From NCBI RefSeq assembly GCF_018873765.1, contig NC_057925.1:20161568-20225567 (forward strand): a stretch of DNA of 64,000 nucleotides. The letters are read 5' to 3'. The notes under the pieces are model-generated. The model ran no database searches, was not told the origin of the DNA, and worked only from the letters and a program-made list of their open reading frames with translations. The first letter of the stretch is position 1. Each line of letters starts with the position of its first letter. Origin of the DNA: Telopea speciosissima. Lineage: Eukaryota; Streptophyta; Magnoliopsida; Proteales; Proteaceae. Position numbers and translations under genes: made by a program. Positions 45,477 to 57,008 of the stretch are shown here, one piece after another.

Positions 45477-45801
45477 GTTCTAGGAGAGTGAAGACTGTAC
45501 CCTTCCAGCAATGGAATCCAAGAATCCTTCCAAGTCTGAATAGAGGTTGCCATCCCAACCACACATATAAGACCTTTTTGTAACAGAGTTTTGCCTTTCA
45601 CAATATTTCTCCAAGCCCAAGGTGTCTTATCCCTTACTTGTGCTTGATTAAAGTCATCGTCTGGTTAGTAAATGCTTTCTTTTTTTTGCGAAAGGTCAGC
45701 AACTTGTATTCAAGAATGAAAAGAATAAGGTTTTACAGTGACTGGAAACTAAAAGAAAATAATGCTTTGCTATCTACAGTATGAACATTAGCACTTCCCT
45801 C

Positions 45802-46491
45802 TTATGTGAATCTATAGTGCATCCTCCCTAGGGCTTCCCAATTAACCACCTGAACAACCGAACTCGGGGCTGAATCCCAACTGATCGTAGTCCTTCCTTT
45901 TGCCGCATGGTTTGCAAGTGCGTTTGCAGCTAAGTTTGCTTCTCTGAAGTAGTGCCTGATGCGCCATTGGATAGTGTCAAGATAAGCCGATACAACCCAC
46001 CACTCTTGCATGAATCGCCAAGGAAATGATCGACTAAGGACCGTTGAAACAAGAGCTGCAGAGTCACTTTCTATCCACAAATTTTCAATACTCAGCTCTT
46101 GGGCATGCTTGATTCTAGTGAAAAATGCTCCCAACTCTGCCATATAGTTGGTCCCTACTCCCTAAAAAGTCGCAAAGCATCTTCTTACCATACTCTGATG
46201 GTCTCTAAAGATACCTCATGCACCCATCAAACCTGGATTACCCAAAGATGACCCATCAATGTTCATCTTCCACCATCCAGCGGGGGGTGGCCTCCAACAC
46301 ACCTCAATTTTCTTCCTATCAGGGGGCTTTGAAATAGCACACTGAAGTCGCCTAGCTATCACAAGGTCATGGATCGTCCTGACTTGTACTCCATGTGGCC
46401 GAGAGCAGCACATCACTTCTCTATAACAAATCTTTGTCACCTGCGATGGAGTTCTTCTGTGATTGTCATAACATCGCCTATTACATTCCAA
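45802..46491 (-). pseudogene. LINE-C RNase H domain
   Basis: Two open stretches in different frames cover the RNase H from WWKMNIDGSS to the C-terminal HYFREANLAANALAN block. A break near 46180 separates them. Confidence 0.83.
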
Positions 46492-46533
46492 CCAGATTTG
46501 TTGGCATGCAATTAATAGTAGTGCATTCCACGC

Positions 46534-46779
46534 TTACGGGAGAGGGACTATGTTTGCTTTTCTTCGCCACCATGAGAAGAGCAACTCAATGGATGGGAAG
46601 CCTCCCCATGCCACATTAAAGAGAAGCAGCATTTCACTCCAAACCTGGCCAGAAAATGCACACTCTTGGAACAAATGATGTCCCGTTTCACATGCCTCAA
46701 AGCACAGTTCACACCTAGACGCCATTGATACCTTCCTTCTAATTACTTTGTTATCAGTAGGAAGGGCATCGTATGCCAA
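46534..46779 (-). pseudogene. LINE-C zf-RVT region
   Basis: The 81-codon stretch has the spaced Cys/His signature CELC, GHHLFQEC, and the WSEMLLLFNV helix that follows in plant LINEs. Confidence 0.8.
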
Positions 46780-47000
46780 TCTCCATCCGAATACTGAGGT
46801 TCGAGGGTGCAGGTCCTTATTCCAAATCTCTCCAAACCAGGCGGGTTAGTAAATGCTTTCAACCAGCCTAGCCCACAAGGATTTTTTACCCTTGATGGGC
46901 CCTCCTGAGACTGATGGTTTTGACCCAGCACTACTCTCAGAGGTCATACGATTAAAAATGAATATTTTACTCATATGTGATTTGAGTACCCAAACCTTAT

Positions 47001-48641
47001 CAAAATTGCCTGAAACTTCTAGGATATCTTTGTTTGTAATTTTAAGTCTGTGTCTATTCTTTGGTGAAAAGACGATGCAATTTGGCCATCATTTCATATA
47101 TGATACGCATTTCCAACCCCCCCTGCGATTTGGGCAAAATTTTGATTGTATTCCTAGGTAATTTTGTTTCCAATCTTCGCACCATTGGATGGTTCTTGGA
47201 AGAACCTTTCGGGTGATATATGACTCATTGAAGTCCGATGGTTGGATCTTTGGATATTGCCACCCAAAGATTTGCTAAAAACAGACAAAATTGGGATTTA
47301 TGGCCTTGATTTTCGTCAGCGAATTTCAAAGTTCTCTAGCAAAAGTCATTGCGAGTTGCTAGCGAATTCCAATTCCTACCAGAGAAAGTCATCGGAATTT
47401 ATTGGCGAATTCCTTTTTGCCGACGAATCCAAATTTTTGCCAACAAAAGTTACCAGAGTTCACTAGCAAAACCCATAATTTGTTGGGAAATTTGTCAATG
47501 AATTTTTGGGGTTTTTAGTTTTTTTTGAAAAACTATGATTACCCCTCCCCCATATTCAAAAATAACTTGGAAAACCTTAAGAAACTTAGAAAATTCCATA
47601 GAAAAGCTCTGGAAAAAAAAAAACAGAAGAGAGATTATGGGAAATCCAAAAAATCCTAAAATATAGAAAAATACGCAAAATACCCCTGAGAGTCAGAATT
47701 CTATTGTAATCACATCATGCTCATTGGAACCCTACAGACCTGAGTCTGTCCCTTTTGGCCAAAATAGTTATTTTCTCTCTCCTCCTTAATTTAGTTATTT
47801 TAATCCAATCATTTAATTAATTTAATTAAATATTGATAAAATTTAGTAACCTGAATAGGGTTTTTACCCTAATCAGGTGTTTCGTTTCAAATGCATATTA
47901 TTAGGATAACAAAACATATATATGCATCTACTTTTTCAAAATTTCTGGTACATTGTTGTAATGTCAGTTTTCTTCCAACTTCTCTCTTTATATGCCATTA
48001 TAATGCCAATCCTTCTGATCATGTCATTGTGCTATCGACCCTTAAATAATTTCCCAAAATGTATATATTGCATGTAACATTGTACATACCATGTCTCCTG
48101 AACTACGTTATGACCTGATTCCTAGTAAAGGTACATAAGCTGCTTGCCAAAGTTACGTTCATGTTCGGTCTCCCCCATGTATATATTGTTTATTTACTTC
48201 TTCATTAATACAAGATTCATTTTGTTTAGCTTCATTATGATAATTTGTACCTTGTTTACATTAATTTACATGATTTCCTATTTGCTTTATTGCTTTTCAA
48301 CCTAAACACCAAAACTATGTTAGATTCACTGCTTTCACTATGAATGTTAAAATATAGTTTAGGAATGGTCCAAATAGAGGGAGACCAGCCCCTCGATGGG
48401 GCAGACTGGGTGTCTAACACCTTCCCTGCCCATAATCTTGATACCCTACTAGAGATTTGGTCAGACCGAAGCCTTATTTATTGGATCTCTTTTTTCTCCC
48501 TGAAAGAGGAGACATTTAGGGGTCTTATACCCTTAACTAGGTGGCAACTCCCAAAATAAATCTTTTTCACCCCTCTTCTAAAACCAGTCGACACGAGAGA
48601 GGTGATCCCCTTGGGTGCATCTTCCGCATTTGTACCTACAA
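47001..48641 (+). other. Unassigned stretch, possibly an LTR
   Basis: No coding sequence was recognised. The reason to suspect an LTR is that it ends just before TGGCGACTCCGCTGGGGG (48642-48659). I saw no second copy in the window. Confidence 0.3.
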
Positions 48642-48659
48642 TGGCGACTCCGCTGGGGG
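48642..48659 (+). other. Candidate retrotransposon primer-binding site
   Basis: TGGCGACTCCGCTGGGGG resembles the primer-binding region seen after LTRs of some plant gypsy elements. It is isolated here. Confidence 0.35.
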
Positions 48660-49919
48660 CACTCGTGACTCCTGTTTTGGACTACTCTTTATATAATGTA
48701 TAGTAGTTATCACATTTTTCTGGTAAATAGTTCCATCATGTCATCGTGCTCAAAGTGAAGTCGTCCGACAGGGTGCTCCCTATTATGCCCTAATCCTCGG
48801 GCACACTATACTAAGCACCTTGAGATCAGCCAATACCTTCTTTCTACACCAACACTACACACCTACTATAACCAATGATGTAGATGTTGGTCCCTTATGT
48901 AGATTTGGATCGCCAACAGTGAAAACATACCCTTTGATCTCGTACTCGTTAGGTTTGGAAAATTAACCAATCGGCAAAGTGTTCTCTGGCATGCTTTCAA
49001 AGGCACTATAATAAACTCTTTGAGACCGATTGATTGGGCTATTCCCCTAAGACTATTTCATATGGATAAAACCGCATACCTTTGATTGACTCCGTTTGAC
49101 GGATGATAGGTATATCGATTCCCAAAATACGTTACCCCCGACAAGGAGTGCGCTCCATGTTGGTGCTGGGTCACTTTAGACTTACATATACAAAGGCACA
49201 GCATGTGAGTACTTTGAAATTGGCTTGTACATATTGGTTCCTAGTCAAAGGTGAACCTTATATCCCATTCTCTCCATCAAAGTGACTAGGTTTTCGCCAA
49301 AATTAACAATCATCTAAGACCAGGATAGGAGCTATGTTAGCTTAGATTCTATCTTGATTTAGTTCTATTCATTTTCAATTTAAAACTCGATGAACCCCAA
49401 TACCAGTCTTGGAATACACAACTTTGTGGTATTTTCGTATTGGTATCCGGCAAAACAAAGTCCCAACTTGCAAAATTTTTAGTAACTAGATAGGTACAGA
49501 ACTGAGTTAAGTTTGTTCTTAGTCAGATAAAAATTTCTTTTAGATCAAATGATTGTATTTTAAGCTAGTTTTTTTTCTAATTGTGATACTGTTCGAAACA
49601 GATTCAACTGAGGTTTCACTCTAGCAGTCTTTCTGTTCATCTTGAAACACCATTTCTCGTCAAAAATACCATTCCTGACCCCTATGGGTCCCAGATCCTG
49701 ATCCTGCTAGTCTTAGATGGTTTTCCTCCGAATCCCCATCTAGAGCACTGTCCAATTCTTCAAGCAGTAAAATGAGTCAAGACAATGGCTCTCCACCTAA
49801 CAGTGACATATTTTGAAAAGTTAAATTCATTTATTAAAAAATGGCAATTCTATCATTCAGTAAGTTACCACCAATTCTTTTTTTTTTTTTTCTGTTTTTC
49901 TTGGGGGGGGGGAGGGGAG
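48660..49919. other. Stretch without recognisable features
   Basis: Short open frames only, and no LTR, TIR or domain was found. Confidence 0.4.
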
Positions 49920-50710
49920 GGAGGACAACATCGAGAAAAGTTGAAAATGAAACTCATTTTCCAAATTCTTGTTGTATTTCAGTAAAAAAAAAAAGAAGAA
50001 ATTTCTATCTTTTTTAGTCCAATGTAACTTTCTATTGTTGTGAAAGAATTCCTGTAACATATTTTGATTATTTTCCAATGAAACAAGCAAAGCATAAGGC
50101 ATGTCCTGTGTTCAGGATTTTCCTCTCTTTCTCTCTTCTTTTATTTTTTAATGGTAGTTATGAAAATCTCCAAGAAAAAGCACCTGCACAGTTTTGCCAC
50201 CAAGCACCAAAATCAATCATTTTTTCTTCCAAGCAAATCTCCCCTCTTGGAGTTGTGGTAGACATTTAGGAAACGAAAGATGCTTTCATTGCAACAAAGC
50301 AACACAATGCAAGGGTCTTGATTGCTGTGGAGTTGAAATACATTGAAAAATTCAAATTTCTCAAAGAAGACCTGCAAGGGCTTGTACCTAAACAAGAGAT
50401 TATCAAAACAGATATTTCATTATATTAGCTAAAAATTATGGGACATTATCGAGTTTTATGCTAACATCGAAATCCCAAACTAAACTATTTTCAGTACTTT
50501 CAATCATTAAATGTAGCACTGTCATGGATGTTACAGGAAAGTTCATCCAGTCTTGAATGAGTTCTGATTTTGAACTTTGATGATTGAAGTTTTTGTACAA
50601 GAAATTGATATTATATGATCATGGGCTGGCTAGTATCAGAATTTACAAACTGCAATTGAGTTCACAACACAATTCATCTCACAAGAGACACAGAAGTGAT
50701 CTAGTGCAGT
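49920..50710 (-). repeat. Downstream flank of annexin 3, inverted copy of the annexin 1 flank
   Basis: AGCATAAGGCATGTCCTGTG (near 50090) is the complement of text near 35274. GAAACTCATTTTCCAAATTC (near 49949) is the complement of text near 38255. The two halves are adjacent here but separated by copia-2 next to annexin 1. Confidence 0.8.
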
Positions 50711-52746
50711 TCAAATTTTTCCTCCAAGCAGAGTGACTAAGAAATCCTTGTAGTCTCCTGATGTATCACCAATAACTGCCTTGTCAAGGTTACTTTTGTA
50801 TGTGTTGAAGTACTCTGCTCTGATCTTCATCATATCTATTTCAGCCCGAGTTACAATGGCTCTAGTTAACGAATCCTCATCTGTTCCCAGTCCAACAATT
50901 GCGTTCCTCACAACCTAACAATAATTGGCAACAGAGAAAAAGGTAATTGTTTTGAGAATGAAGCTTAATCTGAATAAATCATTGAGAAAAATCCATAATT
51001 CATGGAATGTTAAGGAAATTAATTTTCCTATGTTTACCTCAGCAAAGTGTTTCTCAGGGGTATCTATGCACAAAATAGCCAATCTTAAGATGGATTTAAA
51101 ATTGCCAGTGCCACTGCTCTCTATGTCCTGTTAATGAATGGATTTTTAAAACTCAGTCAAAATGTTAGAATGCCACAGTAAATATAGATGGCTTTTGATC
51201 CTGAATGGCACACCTGGTAAATGGAATTCCCATAGTTTTGTTTGTAACACTCAAATGTTGCTTTGAGTTGATACTTATTCCTGGTACTGAGCATGAATAC
51301 CAATTCATCATGATAGAACTCCTTTTCAATAGCATCATGAAGCACAGCAGACTCTGAATGTGCAAGATTTGAATCCACCAATTCTCTGTCATACCTATAG
51401 GAACTCACTAAGCACAAAAGAAGCTGCAAGACGCACATGAACTAACTCAGTTAGACACTTTATAAAGCTGTGCCTCCAGTCAACTGGGTTGGTGAAAATG
51501 GAAACCAACAAGTTAATCCAAACAATGTCTAGAACTTGGCTGGGTCTGGGGGAGTCTTTGTAGTTTTGTGTTTGTGATGAGTTTGGTTTACCTTTCTGAG
51601 AGGCAAGAAGGATACATTGGATGTGATGTCTTCTTCAAGGGAGCAATTAAAGAGGGAACAATATGCTTGCCTCACAGCCATCAAATGTTCTGGAGTTGAT
51701 GCACAGGCAATCTCTATGATCACTTGTAGATGATCAAAACCCTTCTTCAAATGTTCTGGAGTTGATGTACATGCAATCTCTATGATCCCTTGCAGATGAT
51801 CAACACCCTTCTCCTTCTTCCTCAAGCTTTTATTGGCCAATTTTGCATCCCTTTCGGAAGGATCCATCGTCCACATAATCACTGCATTCTGTTTTTATCA
51901 TAAAGTCACTGTTAAATTCAGGCAGACACTTACTAACATGTGGAACTCTGGTTTATAAACAAGTGAAATATATCAAGAGGGACTCCACCAGTAATCTTAA
52001 ATTCTACAGCAACAGAAGAATCCAGACTTGGTCAATTTATATATATATCTTGTTGATTACTTACATATAATTCAATATCTCTAATAGACTATCACATTGA
52101 TGTGGTTAAGGGATCTTGTTTAAATTTATGCATCATGTGTTGATGCCTTAGAAGAACAGTAAATGTAAACCTAAGGCTATGATCCATTAGGTTTATCTGC
52201 AATAATTTGCCTACTGAAACTAACATAAAAAGATGTAAATCCATAAGGGATTTCACTGAAAGTCAAAATTGCAAACAAATGATACATAGTTTCCTCTGTG
52301 TGTGTGTGTTTGTGTTTGTGTTTTCAGAACTGAAAAGTTGATTGTGAGATTTGGAGAAGAACGAACCTTGAAATCAGAAAACACCAAGTAGTCATGAGGA
52401 AGCTTGGATTTGAGAGTATCAGTGAGAGACTTATTGTAAAGATGTTGATATATGTCTCTGATCTTCTTGCGCTGGCTGCCATTTCTGCAACCCAAAATCC
52501 TTATGATCTCCTTCGTATCTGTTCTCCATACTGCATTCATGATTCATGGTGAATTCAACAAACAGTACATGGTCACCCAATTCTCATATTCCATCACCTT
52601 TAACTGAAACATGATTGGAACCCAGAAAAAGAAAAGAAAGAGAGTTTGGAAGGAAAAGAGAAAAAGAAACCTCCAAAAGCTTCTTCGAGATTCTTGCAGT
52701 CTTTGTCTGGACTAGGAACTTTATCTGGTATTCTGATTGTAGCCAT
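50711..52746 (-). CDS. Annexin, D3-like (annexin 3), with a 22-residue internal duplication
   Basis: Six exons on the minus strand: 52746-52671, 52530-52367, 51888-51592, 51423-51214, 51127-51038, 50914-50711; 346 residues. Exon sizes equal those of annexin 1 except exon 3, 297 instead of 231 nt. The extra 66 nt is an in-frame tandem copy: IIEIACTSTPEHL and IIEIACASTPEHL lie 22 residues apart in repeat 2. Otherwise the protein is intact, from MATIRIPDKVPSPDKDCKNL to LVTLLGGKI, and repeat 4 keeps a full GLGTDED loop. It is an inverted paralogue of annexin 1. The duplication should disturb the helices of repeat 2, so function is uncertain. Confidence 0.9.
51682..51813 (-). repeat. 66-bp in-frame tandem duplication in annexin 3 exon 3
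   Basis: CAAATGTTCTGGAGTTGATG begins at 51682 and again at 51748, and the copies differ at a few positions, including ATGCACAGGC versus ATGTACATGC. Confidence 0.9.
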
Positions 52747-53065
52747 TTTTTCTCCTTCTTCCTTGATTCAGACCTTGGCTGAAAATCAAACTACTTGCCG
52801 CTTGGAGGAACAGAGGGACAGAAGGGGAGGCAAATGGAGTTGATTCAATTCAATTCAATTTAATAGAGGAAAACACAAAAGATAAGCCATTAGGCTCCAT
52901 TTGACTACTTGGGAAATTAAAGGGAAGGGAATTTATTTTTTATCACTTCATTTCCCTTTAATTTCCCTCACAATTAAATGGAATTGAATAAGTGCTACTT
53001 CAATGACACCAATCTACGGCCATTATTGTCCCCCTATATGATAAATATCCAAAGGGAAGCAGTTT

Positions 53066-53211
53066 TCTGTACGGGAGTGTGGTCAACGCCTGCACTCCCA
53101 TGTGTCTATCTCTCTCCTCCTTAAAACAAAGGGGCAGAGTTATCTTTTCATATGGGGGAGGAGAGAGATAGACTCATGGGAGTGCTGGCGTAGGCCACAC
53201 TCCCGGACAGA
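53066..53211. mobile_element. MITE, family M3 (upstream of annexin 3)
   Basis: The ends TCTGTACGGGAGTGTGG and CCACACTCCCGGACAGA are inverted repeats with one mismatch, followed inward by CTATCTCTCTCCTCC and GGAGGAGAGAGATAG. No clear target duplication was seen. Confidence 0.7.
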
Positions 53212-53413
53212 GATCTTTTTCCCATATCCGAAATACCTCTTTTCTCATTATGAAACTCATCTCAATCCTTGTCCCATCCAAGGATTGAGATATCGGTATG
53301 GTATCGAAATCGTCGATCTTAGCCGATACCAATCCAGATCGGCTTTATTATAGCAAAAAGTGAATATTTTGGAAAACTAAGAATATGAAAAACTTCATCA
53401 TCAAAAGGGAAAA

Positions 53414-53573
53414 AGAATGCTAACCGGTTGCTAGCGCAACATACCAACGCCTAGACACAACCCAATGCAAAAAGACCTGGAAGGGTGGAAAGGACCAAGA
53501 TGCATCGGTCTTTTCGCACTGAGCATTGTCAGGGCATAGATACACGCGAAGGCACATCACTAGTTAGCATTCT
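53414..53573. mobile_element. MITE, family M2 (second copy)
   Basis: The ends read AGAATGCTAACCGG and, in complement on the right, AGAATGCTAACTAG. The interior carries GCAAAAAGACC like the copy at 34941-35102. Confidence 0.7.
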
Positions 53574-53591
53574 TCTCCCTTATTAAAATAG

Positions 53592-53741
53592 AATCCGGAT
53601 CAGCTATCCACATGGGGACGGGTGGAGACAGATCTGACCCCTCCCTGGGGTGTGGGTCCCACACCCTAGAGGTAGGTCCCACACCCCCATGGAGGATTCA
53701 GATCTGTCCCCACCCATCCCCATGTGGGCAATAGATCTGAA
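53592..53741. mobile_element. MITE, family M4
   Basis: It is a fold-back element with long arms: CCACATGGGGACGGGTGGAG and the complement CCACATGGGGATGGGTGGGG near the right end, extended by GACAGATCTGA. The centre is a CCCACACCC-rich spacer. Confidence 0.7.
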
Positions 53742-53749
53742 CTCGTCAA

Positions 53750-54670
53750 AATAATGTCTTTCATCCTCATCAAATGCAAAATGAAACCATGCTCTAGGGT
53801 CTTCCTATGACTTGAAAAGAATGTTTATTTTTATTTTTTTTTGGGTAAAATAAAAAAATGTTTATCATGCTGGCAATCAAGTTTGAAGGGCTTTCAATGG
53901 ATAAAATAAGCTCCATGAGGCCTTGATGCCTAATATTTTTTTGGGGAGTTCTCCGTTCTCTTTCTCATTAAATATACTATATTGCTCCCCACCATTGTTT
54001 GGAGTGTAAGATGTCAATATAAACCCACTCCCTAGTTATTGTTGAGTTTTTATTTTATATTGCGTGGGGTTGTAAGGTAAACATGTGAAAATTATATTTG
54101 TTTTTTTGGTATTAACATTGAGAAATTTTATTAAGAACAACTTTATTAAGAACAACGTGAATTACACATGGATGAAGTTGAACATAACTCCTGGATCATA
54201 GATCGGAATTAGTTAGAGACCAAATGTAGTATGAAAATAAAAGGGGGAGTTATGAGATCCATCTGCCAACTTAGAAAAAACTTAAAATATAAATAATCAT
54301 ACTTAATAAACATTAACACTTGTTTCATCCAACATGCATGTTGGAATCTTCTTCATCTACTAACACCATATGTCCAACATTTGATGATAATTAGATTCTG
54401 ATTTTTGCTAAATTAACCCATTACTCCCACTATCTTTGTCACTATATCTAAATGATATAGGAAATTTTATTCTACATTTGGCAGCTTAACTGCTAATTAA
54501 CCTTTAAATGTGCTTCATATCTTAATGTAATTTTATAAAAAATTAAGCACATGACATAATTTATTTTTCATTCCCATTGGATAGCTAGGCACCATATACA
54601 ATGTGAGATGAACCTTTGCCATGCCCTAAGGCCATCTTAATATAAAAACATATGTAAACAGCCTCAATAT
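53750..54670 (+). repeat. Partial copy C of the annexin upstream segment
   Basis: It runs in the same direction as 39150-39780: AAATTAAGCACATG, TTTTTCATTCCCATTG, GCACCATATACAATGTGA and CATCTTAATATAAAA (near 54540-54650) match CACCATATGCAGTGTGAAAT and neighbours near 39655-39715. It is thus also inverted relative to the annexin 1 upstream region. Confidence 0.7.
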
Positions 54671-54833
54671 ACATACCCTCCGAGTATTTTATCAATAGAA
54701 GAAAAAGACTGTAACGGGAAAAATGCATGTTTTATTCTTAAAATTATATCTATATCAATCCACATTGTTGATTGGAAAATTTTATGTTGTTAGAAATCTA
54801 AAATATGCCCATAGTTTGCTTATAGTTGTAGAC

Positions 54834-55890
54834 ATGGAACAAAAACTCGATCGAAACCTGTCGAAATCACCGAATTAACTCGGTTTCTCAAGTTTCCGAG
54901 ATGAGTTGAAAGAGGATTTTATAAAATCCCTGGATTCGATCGGGTTTCGATGGTTTCGACTGGTTTGGACCATATTTCAGTGGTTTTGACACATATGCCC
55001 ATCGAAACTAGGGGAAATTTGACTCGAAATTAGGACAGACAGGTATTTATGCCAGAAACTTCCAGAAACCAGGATAGACACTTAGTTATGTCTTATATCA
55101 TTTAAGTAAACGTTTTGTATTTGTATTTCATTTACGTAATATATTATTCATAAATAAGCAAATAATCCCTTATTTGAATCCAATAAAAATAGTTAAAAAA
55201 ATCAAATTCCAAAAGAAAAAAAATCAACCCCCCAATAATAGAACAAAAATCGGATTTTCGTCGGTAGGTGCAATTTTCAACTTTCTAATGCTTAAGTTCT
55301 TCTCAAATCTAAAAATTTCATAAATCTTAATTTGGTAAAACAGTGTTAAAAACCAAAAGCACAATAAAATATTCATTTGTTTTGATGTCCAAAAAAATAT
55401 TTTCATTCATAGTGATTTTGACAATATTCACGCACACCAAATTAAGATTGATCGGTACATAACTCCTTCAATATAAATAAGATTTAAGCAATCTTGTACT
55501 TATTGGAAAGCTGTCAAAACAAAGCTTTATAACAAATCCAAGATTGTTTAAATCTCGTTTATCTTGAAGGAGTTATGTTTCGGTCAAACCTTATTTGATA
55601 CCATGTCCAAGAATAATATACAGTATCAAACTTGGATAAAAAATACACGTAATATTTTTAGTGTTCTCTATGTAAAACTAATGCATGGATTGAGTTTAAA
55701 ATGTCAAAAATAGGCACCACAATAAGAATCAGGGCAAAAAAATAACTTATGGGCCTCGAAACCAAAGTTCGAGTTAACTTGGAGAAAGTCCCAAGTTTCG
55801 ATCGAGATATGGTCAAAATCGAGATGAACTCATTTTCTGGTTGGTCGAAACCTAATCGAAACCTGAGTTTTAGAGCCTTGGTTACAGGTC
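54834..55890. mobile_element. Candidate TIR element of about 1.05 kb
   Basis: The left end has AAAAACTCGATCGAAACC, and the right end reads GAAACCTGAGTTTTAGAGCC, an imperfect inverted match. CGAAACC/GGTTTCGA words concentrate at both ends. No transposase is encoded. Inside, 55462-55600 holds an imperfect inverted repeat built on CATAACTCCTTCAATATAAA. Confidence 0.45.
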
Positions 55891-56685
55891 ATTTAATTAT
55901 TATTTAGCTAAGCTCATAATTTTCAAGTGATCAGATAAACAACACCTCGAATAGAGTATATAGAAACCAATGTTTTAAGAAGGCTATGTAGAATGCAACT
56001 TCTTTATTTTCTCGTTTCAAAATACATTTTAGACCCATAATCTATTATGTGAGTATATAGAAACCAATGTCTTCACCCCTTCCTATCATCTTAACAAAAA
56101 TATCAATGAACCTCGTGAAAAAATGTGTCACAAACAAATTTAAAATTAAACCCTTTTTTTCTTTGGCTTTATACTCATTGCAATGAAACCAATGTTTTGA
56201 ATGAACTGAACTTTCTCACTAATCCCCCATTAAAGGACTAAGATTTTAGTTTCTTGGATAAGGCACAATTCCGTGTGAAAATCCCCCAAAAAGGAGTTGC
56301 TAATTGGCAAAGGCCAATACCACACAAATCAGAGGTCACGAGTTCAATTCTCTTTTGACTTTCCAATCAAAAAATAAATAAAAAAATTCCTTGAGGATTC
56401 AAGATATGCTCCAAAAGTGAAGACTGCTGCAACTCTATTGTCCAACAACAGACATGCCATGTGAAATTAACAGTGGTGGACGTACTATCGCATATGATTC
56501 CTTTCACACTGCTGGCAGCCCATCAATGAGTTGGGCTCTATACCTACATTTTTTTTTGTTGAAGACCTATTACCTACATTAATTGGGTCATTTTATAGAA
56601 GATGTCCTCCCCTGACAGATTCCCTGACAGATTCCAAGTTAGACAGAGGAGAATACGGACAGAGCAGAGGGTCACCTTAATTCTT
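55891..56685. other. Stretch without recognisable features
   Basis: AT-rich sequence with no coding frame or repeat boundary seen. Confidence 0.4.
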
Positions 56686-56952
56686 GGTGAAAATATATGG
56701 ATACCCCCTCAACTATGGCATGTTTTCTTTTACATCTTTTCATTTTCAAAATTTTCTGAGTGAGTCCACCGAATTAATTCACTATTACCTAACTAACAGA
56801 AAATATAAAGTTACTAAATTACCCTTTATACCTTAATAGATCAAAACAAAAAAAAGACCAAATTACTCTAAGTCCTCCAACCCTTTCAAGTACCTCATTT
56901 CCCAAATCTCTTATGAACCACTGCTATCTCCTCGAACCCCCACCCTTCATCT
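56686..56952 (+). repeat. Left terminal inverted repeat of the Pack-type candidate
   Basis: It ends exactly where kinase-like sequence begins (minus-strand INRLK at 56953). Confidence 0.6.
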
Positions 56953-57008
56953 CTTGAGGCGATTAATGGCGGTGAGCTCCCAGAGGAAATCATCGATCCC
57001 TTGCATGT

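Larger units (their letters stand above)
45680..46843 (-). mobile_element. LINE-C, 5'-truncated L1-type LINE
   Basis: On the minus strand: zf-RVT (LPTDNKVIRRKVSMASRCEL then CFEACETGHHLFQEC), RNase H (GWWKMNIDGSSLGNPGLMGA with the first Asp, ELSIENLWIESDSAALVSTV, WRIRHYFREANLAANALANH). The poly(A) is the T run at 45679-45687. Direct repeats GGTTAGTAAATGCTTTC flank it (45663-45679 and 46844-46860), a 17-bp target duplication. Frames are interrupted. Confidence 0.88.
45060..47000 (-). mobile_element. LINE remnant (outer, LINE-D) interrupted by a hAT-like MITE and LINE-C
   Basis: With the two insertions skipped, the minus strand reads TPWAWRNIVKGKTLLQKGL, VGMATSIQTWKDSWIPLLEG. This is the region between reverse transcriptase and zf-RVT in plant L1-type LINEs. 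Outer limits are approximate. Confidence 0.65.
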
